A stretch of DNA of 6,690 nucleotides from Candidatus Hodarchaeota archaeon. Its GTDB lineage: Archaea > Asgardarchaeota > Heimdallarchaeia > Hodarchaeales > Hodarchaeaceae. Positions 1-6,606 of the stretch are shown here, piece after piece. The notes beneath the pieces were generated by a model. That model did not search any database. It saw nothing but the letters and a program-made list of their open reading frames with translations, and was not told the DNA's origin. Each line of letters opens with the position of its first letter. Position 1 is the first letter of the stretch. The stretch lies in assembly GCA_030589605.1 (NCBI GenBank), contig JAUUVJ010000228.1, forward strand, positions 1 through 6,690, read 5' to 3'. The position numbers were made by a program, and so were the translations under genes.

Positions 1-1
1 A

Positions 2-1876
2 ATCTCCGCTCATCTTCTGTTATCATCAGGAGTACTACCTCGTTTCATTACTGCGTTTCCCGCAGGTAACAGTGGTATTGGAATTTGGTTTGAGGAAATG
101 AGTGAAAAAGCTATTTTGAACATTACAGAGGCTCTTACTGGAATTAATAAAACATTTGGTAGTTTAAAACTATTTGGCGTTCGCGGACAATTTACAATTC
201 AAACTACAACGGATCTTATCATCAAAAAAGTCATTTTGAGTAATATCCGTGTGCTCCGTCACTATGATCAGTACCAAATCAACCCATCGTTAGAGGTCCA
301 CGAATCGGTTCAGGAAGACGGAATTTCTTGGATTCACCTTCGATGCGATAGAAAAAGTGCTTATTCTTTACAACTAAACATTCTACATGGAGAGATCTTT
401 CAGGATTCCAGTAATAAATGGCATTTATCTCCTTCCGATCAAACTAACACCATAGAAGTATCTTTTAAGGCTCTAACGGGTGATACACCTTTAACACCTA
501 TCCCTTTGGAAGAGGTTTTTCATCCTGATTTTGTATCAAATGACACGGATTTGAAGAATGTTCTCTCATTCCTTACTTATAGAGAAAAAATGCTTGCTGG
601 CTCATGGAGATTTTTGACATACTTTGGAAGAGACACGTTAATTACTTTGAAGTTTCTCATGAACATTTTATCACCTACAGTGATTGAAGCTAGCATTGGA
701 TCAGTCCTTAATCGATTAAATGATAATGGTGAGGTAGCCCATGAAGAAGATATTGGTGAATATGCTTTAATTAGGCATGATAACTGTTATGATAATAATC
801 CTATTTTCGACTATAAGATGGTCGATGATGATTTCATGCTGGCTCCTATTGTCGCTGATTATTTATTAAATACTGAAGAAGGAGCCGAAAGATCCGAATC
901 TTTTTTCTCCTTTCCTTTAGATTCTGAAACAACTTTTCTTGACGCATTAATGTCTAATTTCCTCTTTGTGCTTCAGAAAACTTTCCCTTTCGCTCAAAAC
1001 CCAGTAATTCAGAACTTGATCTCTCTTAAACCTGATTTCAATAAGGGTGATTGGCGTGATAGTAAAAATGGTTTAGGAGGTGGTTGGTATTCTTATAGTG
1101 TCAACGTTGGGTTAATTCCTGCAGCTTTAGAGGCAATTCAACAACTCTATCAAAGTGGAATACTACAGCACGAAGATGTTGAGCTTCTTAAGGATATAAA
1201 TTCTATTGCTCAAGTTTGGAGAGAAAAAGCATTTTCTCTGTTTAATACGACCATTTCTAAAGAAGATGCTAGAAACCAAGTGGAAATTTACGGACAACAT
1301 GTAGGTGTATCTTATAGTAACGCAAAGAATTCTATTCAAGAGGATATTCAATATTTTACCCTTGCTCTTAATGTGGATGGTTCACCTATCCCAATACTAC
1401 ATTCAGATGTCGGATTCAGCTTATTATATTCAAAACCAACTTCTGAGGAGCTCGATGTAATTCTCACGAGTGTTTTTCGTCCATTCCCCGCAGGGCTCAT
1501 TACACCTGTTGGTGTAGTTGTTGCAAATCCCGTTTTTGATAATACTACATCTTTATGGGAAGATTTTTCGAGAGATGCATACCATGGGTCTACAATTTGG
1601 TCTTGGCAACAAGTTCTATTAGCTGCAGGATTAGATCAACAGATTCAGCGTACGGATCTAGATGTAACGATGATTGAAAGATTATTAACTTGTAAGCAAG
1701 AAATTATGGAAACTATAATAAGGACGCGTTCAACATGGTCATCTGAGCTATGGAGCTGGGAGTTTACAAATGGGGAATATGTCCTAGCCCCTTATGGACA
1801 GCTAAGTGGCCATATTTCTGAGTCAAATGCAGCTCAACTTTGGAGTACTGTTTATCTTGCCTTAACTAATGATTAG
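2..1876 (+). CDS. (alpha/alpha)6-barrel glycosidase-like protein, 5'-truncated by the window edge
   Basis: The frame is open from position 2, so the gene begins outside the window and about 624 residues are visible. The ATG at 98 is probably internal: the 32 codons before it read like conserved protein (FITAFPAGNSG, then GIWFEE), and a GAGG lies only 3 nt from that ATG. Numbering from that Met, recognisable blocks are YFGRDT (175-180), GEVAHEEDIGE (211-221), VDDDF (242-246), GDWRDS plus GLGGGW (317-330), PFPAGLITPVG (462-472), YHGSTIWSWQQ (495-505) and WSWEF (552-556). This pattern of Trp/Gly/acid-rich turns between helices resembles six-hairpin glycosidases, such as debranching enzyme or GH15/GH37-like barrels. 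The acids in HEED, DDD or WSWEF are candidate catalytic residues, but I cannot assign them. A role in oligosaccharide or glycogen breakdown is inferred. No signal peptide can be judged because the N-terminus is missing. It ends with TAG at 1874-1876. Confidence 0.8.
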   Translation: MSAHLLLSSGVLPRFITAFPAGNSGIGIWFEEMSEKAILNITEALTGINKTFGSLKLFGVRGQFTIQTTTDLIIKKVILSNIRVLRHYDQYQINPSLEVHESVQEDGISWIHLRCDRKSAYSLQLNILHGEIFQDSSNKWHLSPSDQTNTIEVSFKALTGDTPLTPIPLEEVFHPDFVSNDTDLKNVLSFLTYREKMLAGSWRFLTYFGRDTLITLKFLMNILSPTVIEASIGSVLNRLNDNGEVAHEEDIGEYALIRHDNCYDNNPIFDYKMVDDDFMLAPIVADYLLNTEEGAERSESFFSFPLDSETTFLDALMSNFLFVLQKTFPFAQNPVIQNLISLKPDFNKGDWRDSKNGLGGGWYSYSVNVGLIPAALEAIQQLYQSGILQHEDVELLKDINSIAQVWREKAFSLFNTTISKEDARNQVEIYGQHVGVSYSNAKNSIQEDIQYFTLALNVDGSPIPILHSDVGFSLLYSKPTSEELDVILTSVFRPFPAGLITPVGVVVANPVFDNTTSLWEDFSRDAYHGSTIWSWQQVLLAAGLDQQIQRTDLDVTMIERLLTCKQEIMETIIRTRSTWSSELWSWEFTNGEYVLAPYGQLSGHISESNAAQLWSTVYLALTND

Positions 1877-2040
1877 GCTACATTAGAAATAAATTATTCA
1901 AGCTATTTATCTACCAGCCACACTAAACCTCTTCAGTTGTTCTATCAATATACAATATGATCTAAATCATCATTCCAATAATTGAATCGGATTTGATCAA
2001 GATTCTAAGACAGGAATGATCACATTTGACTATAACCATA

Positions 2041-2070
2041 CGATAAACGTTACTCTAGAGTTTTTTATCG
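2041..2070. repeat. Nested inverted repeat
   Basis: Outer arms CGATAAA (2041-2047) and TTTATCG (2064-2070) are perfect reverse complements. They flank a perfect 10-bp palindrome, ACTCTAGAGT (2052-2061). The two symmetry centres are offset by about one base, so a single hairpin would carry an asymmetric internal loop. It lies about 165 nt after the stop of the upstream gene and about 165 nt beyond the end of the convergent radical SAM gene. It may be a terminator hairpin or a protein-binding site. No T-run follows it directly, so a classical intrinsic terminator is not clear. Confidence 0.4.
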
Positions 2071-2114
2071 CTTTTCATGTGGCAATGTTACTGATGATAT
2101 TTCTAGTGATGGAT

Positions 2115-2140
2115 ATTTTTCTATTTTTATTTTGTTTTTT
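2115..2140 (+). terminator. T-rich tract, possible oligo-T terminator
   Basis: Several T-runs of 4-6 bases lie close together on the + strand, about 240 nt after the stop of the glycosidase-like gene. Archaeal transcription commonly ends at such oligo-T tracts without a required hairpin; in bacteria this would be less convincing. The distance from the stop codon makes the call weak. Confidence 0.25.
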
Positions 2141-2232
2141 GCATCCTCAGTAGCTTAATTTGACTATTTAGAGAATAAAATTAATATTAATCAGTAAAAG
2201 TAAAGCTTGAGCAACTATATTTGGGGAAAGCT

Positions 2233-4272
2233 CTACAGAGAGAAAAATATCTGATACTTATCACTGAGAGGAGTGTTATTTAGGTAAATCAAGTATTCAA
2301 TAAAGAATCTAGAGAGTACTTCGTTCGACTTCCTTTCCTTTATGATTGAAAGCAATTCATTCTTGTTTGAATAATGTCTAAAGATTTTCACTGCAACTTT
2401 AAAGGGGGAAAGGTTTAGAGTGGTTTTAAGGCTTGATGGTAAGTCAAGATGATTCATAACTGAAATAAGCTTTTTCTCTTGGGAAAATAATACAAATAGA
2501 ATAGCTATATTGGTAGCAAAATTCATTAAGGTCTTTCTATTTGGTGTTGGATTGAAAAGTAGTTTGATATTGTCTATTGAAGGATTATTCCGTAGGAAAG
2601 TAAGGAATTTCAGAACCTCGGGTATCTCAGTAAAGCTATTGAAAGCTAGCTCAGATTTAATTGCAGAAATCCACCAAGAGAAGAAAATCTTGGGATCAAG
2701 ATTGGTAGCGAGAAACCAATTCCAATCTTTTTTGAAGAGATGTTTTCGAGAGAGGTAAGTATCTCCAACTAAAACAAAGAACTCGTCTAGAACTTCTACA
2801 CTCCCAAAGTGACGTAAAAGAGCAGGAGGATATGTAAACGATGGCCAGAGTTCATTGTAGGAATTTTTGATTACCCCATTGACTGATGACCAAGTATTTT
2901 TTAACACTTCCTCCGTGGGTTGCATAAAATCGTAAATTCTTGTCGCCTTATTAACATAGCAAGAGTCAAAGAGTCTGTTAAGTCCAGCATCATCAGCACG
3001 TTTTAGTGTGACACTGATAGTCTCAGGAGTAGTTTCAATCTGTCCTAGAAAGATGTTCCATGAATTTACGAAATTACCAGCATTCAAAGATTGAGAATCT
3101 CTGAATATACGTTCCTCCAAGGAGAAAAATTTCTTCCCATTGCGGCGGAACTCTTCTTTCATCACTTTATTTGCTTGAGTGAAAAAATTAATAATATCAT
3201 CACTCTTTAGAGGAGCTTTAGTTGCTGCAAGATGGTGATCATCAAGAGAACCAACAGGCAAGGGGTTGGGAACTCCAAGAAAACCCGCTTTTCTGATGTG
3301 TTTCAGTTCATCCATAGAAAAAGTCATAAGATGCAGGGTGTCCCACGATATTTTCTCGTAATCCTCCCTTTCTTTGTTAATTTCCAGTATACGATCTGCA
3401 AGTTTCATGACAAACTCATTACCCTCATTATTAACCTCCGAACATATGAAAAACAGGTGATTTAGTTGATACTTTCGAAGAAAGCTGATTTCTTCTTCGA
3501 TAACATCTAAATCTCGGAAATGTACCTTTCTCCCCTTAACTGAGGGTTCTGTGCACATGGAACAATGCTTTGGACAACCCCGAGACACTTCAATGGATAC
3601 GCTGAGCTCCACACTCTCCCCTGAAAACCGAGAATAGAAAGCCTGTCTGTCTGCAATAATTGCTTCAGTATACTCTTGACGAGAAGCTGGTGGGAAAAAT
3701 TTGGATGGGCCTCTCAGGAGATTCCTCTCGTGAAAAGAAATAAGATTAGCGATCTGATCTAAATTTTGTACTTCTAAAACGTCTTCAAAGTATTCAAAAA
3801 AGGCATCAGGGCCTCCAATAACACCATAATTAGGCTGAAGATATTTCATTAATCTTTCTGGCATAGAAGAAAAAGCATATCCCCCAATAACAATAGGAGT
3901 ATCTGTTAATTTTCGAAGAACTTGAATTAATTGTTTTGTTGATTCGATTGGATAATAAGATTGTGATTCAAACGGTCGAGAAACACCTGGTTGGTAGTAG
4001 TTATCGTTCGTAGATTGTTTTCGATAGTCATTTACATCCACTGCATCTGTGTTTCTCAAAGTAATTAATATCATATCAAAAGGTTGCTTTTGAAGTAACT
4101 TCTGAAGATAAACTTCCCACTGATCTTCTGGAATCCCATACATATCATTGAGGACAGTACGAATATTAAATCGATCTGCAATCTCTGAAACTTGAATGAA
4201 AGCGTAAGGATACACCAATACAGTTTTGAGGTTACTCGAGTTAAGCAAAAGGACGGTTCTTTGCGATCCCAT
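2233..4272 (-). CDS. Cobalamin-binding domain / radical SAM protein
   Basis: This complete 679-residue protein has a cobalamin-binding-like Rossmann domain (about 1-190) followed by a radical SAM domain (about 220-450). The cluster motif is RGCPKHCSMC, with Cys233, Cys237 and Cys240 as the CxxxCxxC ligands for a 4Fe-4S cluster. In the first domain, TLRNTD (71-76), the GG loop at 130-131 (IGGYAFSSMPE) and GVIGGPDAFFEYF (150-162) match the pattern of class B radical SAM enzymes, including TsrM-like methyltransferases. The DxHxxG histidine is not evident: the loop reads NDMYGIP (42-48), so cobalamin might bind without a His ligand. FLGQIETTPET (408-418) resembles the substrate-side loop of this superfamily. 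Residues about 455-679 form a helix-rich tail of unknown role. The likely reaction is methylation or rearrangement of an unactivated carbon; the substrate is unknown. It is cytosolic, with no signal peptide. The start is backed by a GAGGT motif 9 nt upstream. Confidence 0.88.
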   Translation of the reverse strand: MGSQRTVLLLNSSNLKTVLVYPYAFIQVSEIADRFNIRTVLNDMYGIPEDQWEVYLQKLLQKQPFDMILITLRNTDAVDVNDYRKQSTNDNYYQPGVSRPFESQSYYPIESTKQLIQVLRKLTDTPIVIGGYAFSSMPERLMKYLQPNYGVIGGPDAFFEYFEDVLEVQNLDQIANLISFHERNLLRGPSKFFPPASRQEYTEAIIADRQAFYSRFSGESVELSVSIEVSRGCPKHCSMCTEPSVKGRKVHFRDLDVIEEEISFLRKYQLNHLFFICSEVNNEGNEFVMKLADRILEINKEREDYEKISWDTLHLMTFSMDELKHIRKAGFLGVPNPLPVGSLDDHHLAATKAPLKSDDIINFFTQANKVMKEEFRRNGKKFFSLEERIFRDSQSLNAGNFVNSWNIFLGQIETTPETISVTLKRADDAGLNRLFDSCYVNKATRIYDFMQPTEEVLKNTWSSVNGVIKNSYNELWPSFTYPPALLRHFGSVEVLDEFFVLVGDTYLSRKHLFKKDWNWFLATNLDPKIFFSWWISAIKSELAFNSFTEIPEVLKFLTFLRNNPSIDNIKLLFNPTPNRKTLMNFATNIAILFVLFSQEKKLISVMNHLDLPSSLKTTLNLSPFKVAVKIFRHYSNKNELLSIIKERKSNEVLSRFFIEYLIYLNNTPLSDKYQIFFSL

Positions 4273-4281
4273 AATAGTTTT

Positions 4282-4286
4282 ACCTC
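4282..4286 (-). promoter_or_regulatory. Shine-Dalgarno motif of the radical SAM gene
   Basis: On the minus strand the sequence reads GAGGT, 9 nt before the ATG at 4272. It supports that start codon and shows that this organism uses Shine-Dalgarno pairing for at least some genes. Confidence 0.65.
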
Positions 4287-4322
4287 AATGAAAACAATCT
4301 TGTTCTGAAAAAATTCTCCATC

Positions 4323-4342
4323 TTGATAAACATTTTTATCAA
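4323..4342. promoter_or_regulatory. Perfect 8-bp inverted repeat in the divergent promoter region
   Basis: TTGATAAA (4323-4330) and TTTATCAA (4335-4342) are exact reverse complements separated by 4 nt (CATT). The repeat lies about 50 bp upstream of the radical SAM start and 65-125 bp upstream of the hydrolase operon, depending on which start is used. A dyad of this size between divergent genes is a good candidate for a dimeric regulator's operator that could control both directions. The GATAAA/TTTATC core also occurs in the outer arms of the repeat at 2041-2070, though AT-richness makes chance a real explanation. Confidence 0.4.
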
Positions 4343-4466
4343 TAGCAATAGGACTAATAAATACAGAAACAGTGATTATACGAGAAGATAAATTATTTTA
4401 GCTAACATGATTGATTTTTTAATCCAATTTAATTTAGCTTTGTTTTTTGGAATTATGGGATTGACA

Positions 4467-5059
4467 ATGGAATTAATAGAACCAACTTTCAGATTAAAGA
4501 ATCTAATAAATGCAGAAGACTGTTTTATTCTGATAATTGATGTTCAGTCTTTTTTTATACAAGAGATGGACGAAAAACAAAAGGACGAATTACTTGACAA
4601 GTGCAATCATCTAGTTCAGTTAGCTTCTTTGTTAAAGCTCCCAATCATTATTACAGCTGAAAATATAAAGAAAAATGGTACCTTCCAGATAAAATTGCTC
4701 ACTGTTTGCCAAAAACCGTACAAATCTTTGATAAATTCATCTATAGCTGCTGGGGACAAGAAAGTATTCGAAATGCTATCAATGAAACGAAACGAAAGAC
4801 TGCAGTTGTTTGTGGGTTAGAAACTGATATATGTGTTGGTCAAACAGCAATCGACCTTTTAGATAATGGATTTCGTGTTGTTGTACTAACAGATATCACA
4901 TATTCTCGCAATGAAATAGAGAATGAAATAGGTTTAAAGCGAATGATGTTTCATGGTGCTATTCTCTCTTTACTGAAGACATGGCAAGAGGAAATTACTG
5001 CTGGAATTCAAACGAAAATCAATATAATGATAAAAAAACATAGCTTAGATAATATATAA
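4467..5059 (+). pseudogene. Isochorismatase-family cysteine hydrolase, frameshifted
   Basis: Two overlapping frames together give one protein of about 200 residues. The first frame contains FILIIDVQSFF, with the family's catalytic Asp (codon at 4539-4541), and runs through ITAENIKKNG up to about 4680. The second frame picks up immediately as LPDKIAHCLPKT, carries the catalytic Lys in IFDKF (codon 4733-4735) and the nucleophile Cys in GLETDICVGQ (codon 4832-4834), and ends at TAA 5059. The Asp-Lys-Cys triad is therefore complete but split between frames. A one-base loss near 4680-4682 (within GGTACCTTCC) explains the break. The family hydrolyses C-N or vinyl ether bonds (nicotinamidase, carbamoylsarcosine amidase, ureidoacrylate amidase, isochorismatase); the substrate here is unknown. 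ATG 4467 is preferred: it has GGGA 6 nt upstream and gives a family-like N-terminus. ATG 4407 would add an unusual hydrophobic leader, and ATG 4455 is also possible. It is the first gene of a three-gene cluster. Confidence 0.8.
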
Positions 5060-5104
5060 TCAAATATCAATCATTTGCTATTTAGGGAAAAAGTGGATCT
5101 CATC

Positions 5105-5977
5105 ATGAAAATCTGTATTATTGAAGTCCCATTTCATCTTGGTAAAGAACGAGTAGGTATGGGATTAGGGCCAATAACACTAATGCAATCAAATTTAGTG
5201 CAAAAACTCTTAGATCAGGGTCATACATTAAGAATAGAGGCCGTAAGGCATAGTGGAACATTTGAAAGTGAATTAAGTACAATTATTAAACTCAATAAAC
5301 AGTTAAAAGAGATAGTAAAGGATGCTGTTCAGGATAACTATTTTCCATTCATCTTGGGAGGGAATTGCAACACTTCTCTTGGCACACTTTCAGGGTTGAA
5401 TTCAGAAGACACTGGGATAATTTGGTTAGATGCTCATGGCGATTTTAACACACCTGAAATCACTCTCACCAATTTTTTAGATGGGATGCCTTTAGCTATT
5501 GCGACAGGACAATGTTATCCAGATGTTTGGTCTCAAATCGCTGAGATTGAACCAATAAATGAATCCTTTGTCCTTCATATTGGGGAACGAGATTTAGATC
5601 TAAAAGAACGAGAGCTTATGATAAGTAAAAATATCACTATGATTAGTACCGCTGATTTAAAAGCAAATAACGTGAAAGATGTTCTTAATCCACATCTTCA
5701 AACGCTTGAAAATCGAGTAAAGGATATTTATCTTCATATAGATATTGATATACTTGATCCTCTGGAAGTTCCTGGAGTCGATTATCGAACTCCTAATGGT
5801 TTGTTTTCTAATGAAGTAAAAGAAATAATTAAAGAAATATCTGAAGTTTTAAAGATCAAAGCAGTAGGTTTTTCTGCTTATAATCCAATTCATGACAAAA
5901 ATCATAATACACTTAATGTATTAATTGATTTAATTACTAAAATCACAATATTGTTATCACAATCAAAAGAGGTCTAA
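5105..5977 (+). CDS. Arginase/agmatinase-fold (ureohydrolase) family protein
   Basis: This 290-residue protein has the size and order of motifs of the arginase superfamily: LGGNCN (84-89), WLDAHGDFN (107-115) and LHIDIDILDP (210-219). Asp109, His111, Asp113, Asp213 and Asp215 fit the binuclear manganese ligands. Two differences stand out. The usual GGDH ligand motif is GGNC, with Cys88 at the His position. The Glu of the arginase EVNP motif, which contacts the guanidinium group, is replaced by Ala258 in SAYNP. Some uncharacterised arginase-like subfamilies show such changes, so the reaction is probably hydrolysis of a guanidino or related C-N bond in a substrate other than arginine. ATG 5105 is chosen because MKICIIEVPFHLG is the typical first strand; the upstream TTG at 5075 would add 10 atypical residues. 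GTGGA 7 nt upstream is a weak ribosome site. It follows the hydrolase by 45 nt and precedes the deiminase-like gene by 5 nt. Confidence 0.85.
   Translation: MKICIIEVPFHLGKERVGMGLGPITLMQSNLVQKLLDQGHTLRIEAVRHSGTFESELSTIIKLNKQLKEIVKDAVQDNYFPFILGGNCNTSLGTLSGLNSEDTGIIWLDAHGDFNTPEITLTNFLDGMPLAIATGQCYPDVWSQIAEIEPINESFVLHIGERDLDLKERELMISKNITMISTADLKANNVKDVLNPHLQTLENRVKDIYLHIDIDILDPLEVPGVDYRTPNGLFSNEVKEIIKEISEVLKIKAVGFSAYNPIHDKNHNTLNVLIDLITKITILLSQSKEV
5968..5973 (+). promoter_or_regulatory. Shine-Dalgarno motif of the deiminase-like gene
   Basis: AGAGGT lies 9 nt before the ATG at 5983, inside the last codons of the arginase-fold gene, whose stop is at 5975-5977. It fixes the start of the downstream gene and indicates tight co-transcription and probable translational coupling. 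Confidence 0.6.
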
Positions 5978-5982
5978 TACCG

Positions 5983-6606
5983 ATGGAATATGGTGCAACA
6001 TGTGAATACCATCCATTGAAAAAAGTCTTGATGTTTCGACCAGGTGAGGAAGTAAAAAAGATTACTTTTCATTCTTATAATGAGTTATCATTTCGGGATG
6101 TTGTTTATTGGAAACGATTTCAATTAGAACACGATCAATTTTGTACACTACTCAAAAGTGAGGGTATTGACGTTCTTTATCTGAATGATCTACTTTCTGA
6201 TGAAGATAAGAGAATAATTAATCCGAATTTAGTGTATACTCGTGATAGTGGAGTAGTGACAAAAGCTGGATCTTTACAAATGCGTATGGCTCATCAAGTA
6301 AGAACACCTGAACCAACTCTCGTAACAAGAGGACTAGAAAAGCTAGGTGTTCCTTTACTTCATGCTATTTCAAGGCCTGGGCTATTGGAAGGTGGTGATT
6401 TCGTTTATCCTTCTGCTGATGTTCTTATGATCGGGTATAGTACTCGTACGAATGAAGAAGGTGCACATCAAGCTATAAAGACTTTATTTGATAATTCAAT
6501 AGTCAATACAGTCATTTTGGTTCCACTTCCTTCCTGGCGTGTGCATCTTGATGGTGGATTAATGTTCATTGATAAAGATCTTTTTCTTTATCATCCCAAT
6601 GCTTGA
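5983..6606 (+). CDS. DDAH/arginine deiminase-fold protein, C-terminally truncated
   Basis: The 207 residues match the front part of the amidinotransferase/dimethylargininase (pentein) superfamily: an N-terminal strand with HPLKKVLMFRPG (10-21), YTRDSGVV (85-92), LLEGGDF (134-140), which holds the guanidinium-binding Glu/Asp, GYSTRT (151-156), and VHLDGGLMF (187-195) with the catalytic His188. Family members are usually about 250-300 residues or longer, and the nucleophilic Cys lies near the C-terminus. This protein stops right after LYHPNA, so the Cys and the last part of the propeller are missing and the product as read should be inactive. A +1 shift at the stop would continue as LES, but after that the sequence no longer resembles the family. 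On the opposite strand it reads as GH3 beta-glucosidase, so the truncation is due to a junction at about 6600-6612. Intact relatives convert arginine or methylarginine-like substrates to citrulline, or agmatine-like ones to carbamoyl compounds. It is the third gene of the hydrolase cluster. Confidence 0.82.
   Translation: MEYGATCEYHPLKKVLMFRPGEEVKKITFHSYNELSFRDVVYWKRFQLEHDQFCTLLKSEGIDVLYLNDLLSDEDKRIINPNLVYTRDSGVVTKAGSLQMRMAHQVRTPEPTLVTRGLEKLGVPLLHAISRPGLLEGGDFVYPSADVLMIGYSTRTNEEGAHQAIKTLFDNSIVNTVILVPLPSWRVHLDGGLMFIDKDLFLYHPNA

Larger units (their letters stand above)
1877..2232. other. 356-bp intergenic region between convergent genes
   Basis: This region separates the 3' ends of the glycosidase-like gene (+) and the radical SAM gene (-). 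It holds no convincing gene. It contains a nested inverted repeat (2041-2070), a T-rich tract (2115-2140), an AT-only palindrome ATTAATATTAAT (2180-2191), and a 45-codon reading frame (2016-2153) whose hydrophobic translation comes mostly from the T-runs. The likely role is transcription termination from both sides. It is long for a gap between convergent genes, so it might be the decayed remains of a former gene, though no homology is recognisable by eye. Confidence 0.6.

Noticed and set aside
1163..1351. Minus-strand reading frame of 62 codons
   Set aside because: It lies wholly antisense within the conserved glycosidase-like gene and has no recognisable motifs.
2016..2153. 45-codon reading frame (MITFDYNHTINV, then a hydrophobic stretch) that could be a small membrane protein
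   Set aside because: The hydrophobic codons come from T-rich sequence, the only ribosome-site candidate (GGA) is directly against the ATG, and no homology is recognisable.
2180..2191. 12-bp palindrome ATTAATATTAAT
   Set aside because: It is composed only of A and T in an AT-rich spacer, so chance is a sufficient explanation.
2510..2758. Plus-strand reading frame of 82 codons
   Set aside because: It is antisense to the helical tail of the radical SAM gene and has no family features or ribosome site.
3232..3465. Plus-strand reading frame of 77 codons
   Set aside because: It is antisense to the radical SAM core, whose coding frame is clearly real; the translation shows no domain.
4375..4380. 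TATAAT on the minus strand as a -10 box for the radical SAM gene
   Set aside because: There is no matching -35 at the proper distance, and such hexamers are common by chance in AT-rich DNA. It is also uncertain whether the organism is bacterial.
4407..4466. Hydrophobic leader (IDFLIQFNLALFFGIMG) as a possible signal peptide of the hydrolase
   Set aside because: Isochorismatase-family enzymes are normally cytosolic, and ATG 4467 has a better-spaced GGGA and a family-like length. The leader is AT-rich and probably untranslated.
4706..5059. Independent gene starting at TTG 4706
   Set aside because: It is the second half of the frameshifted isochorismatase-family gene. In-frame homology extends upstream of the TTG (DKIAHC), so it is not a separate protein.
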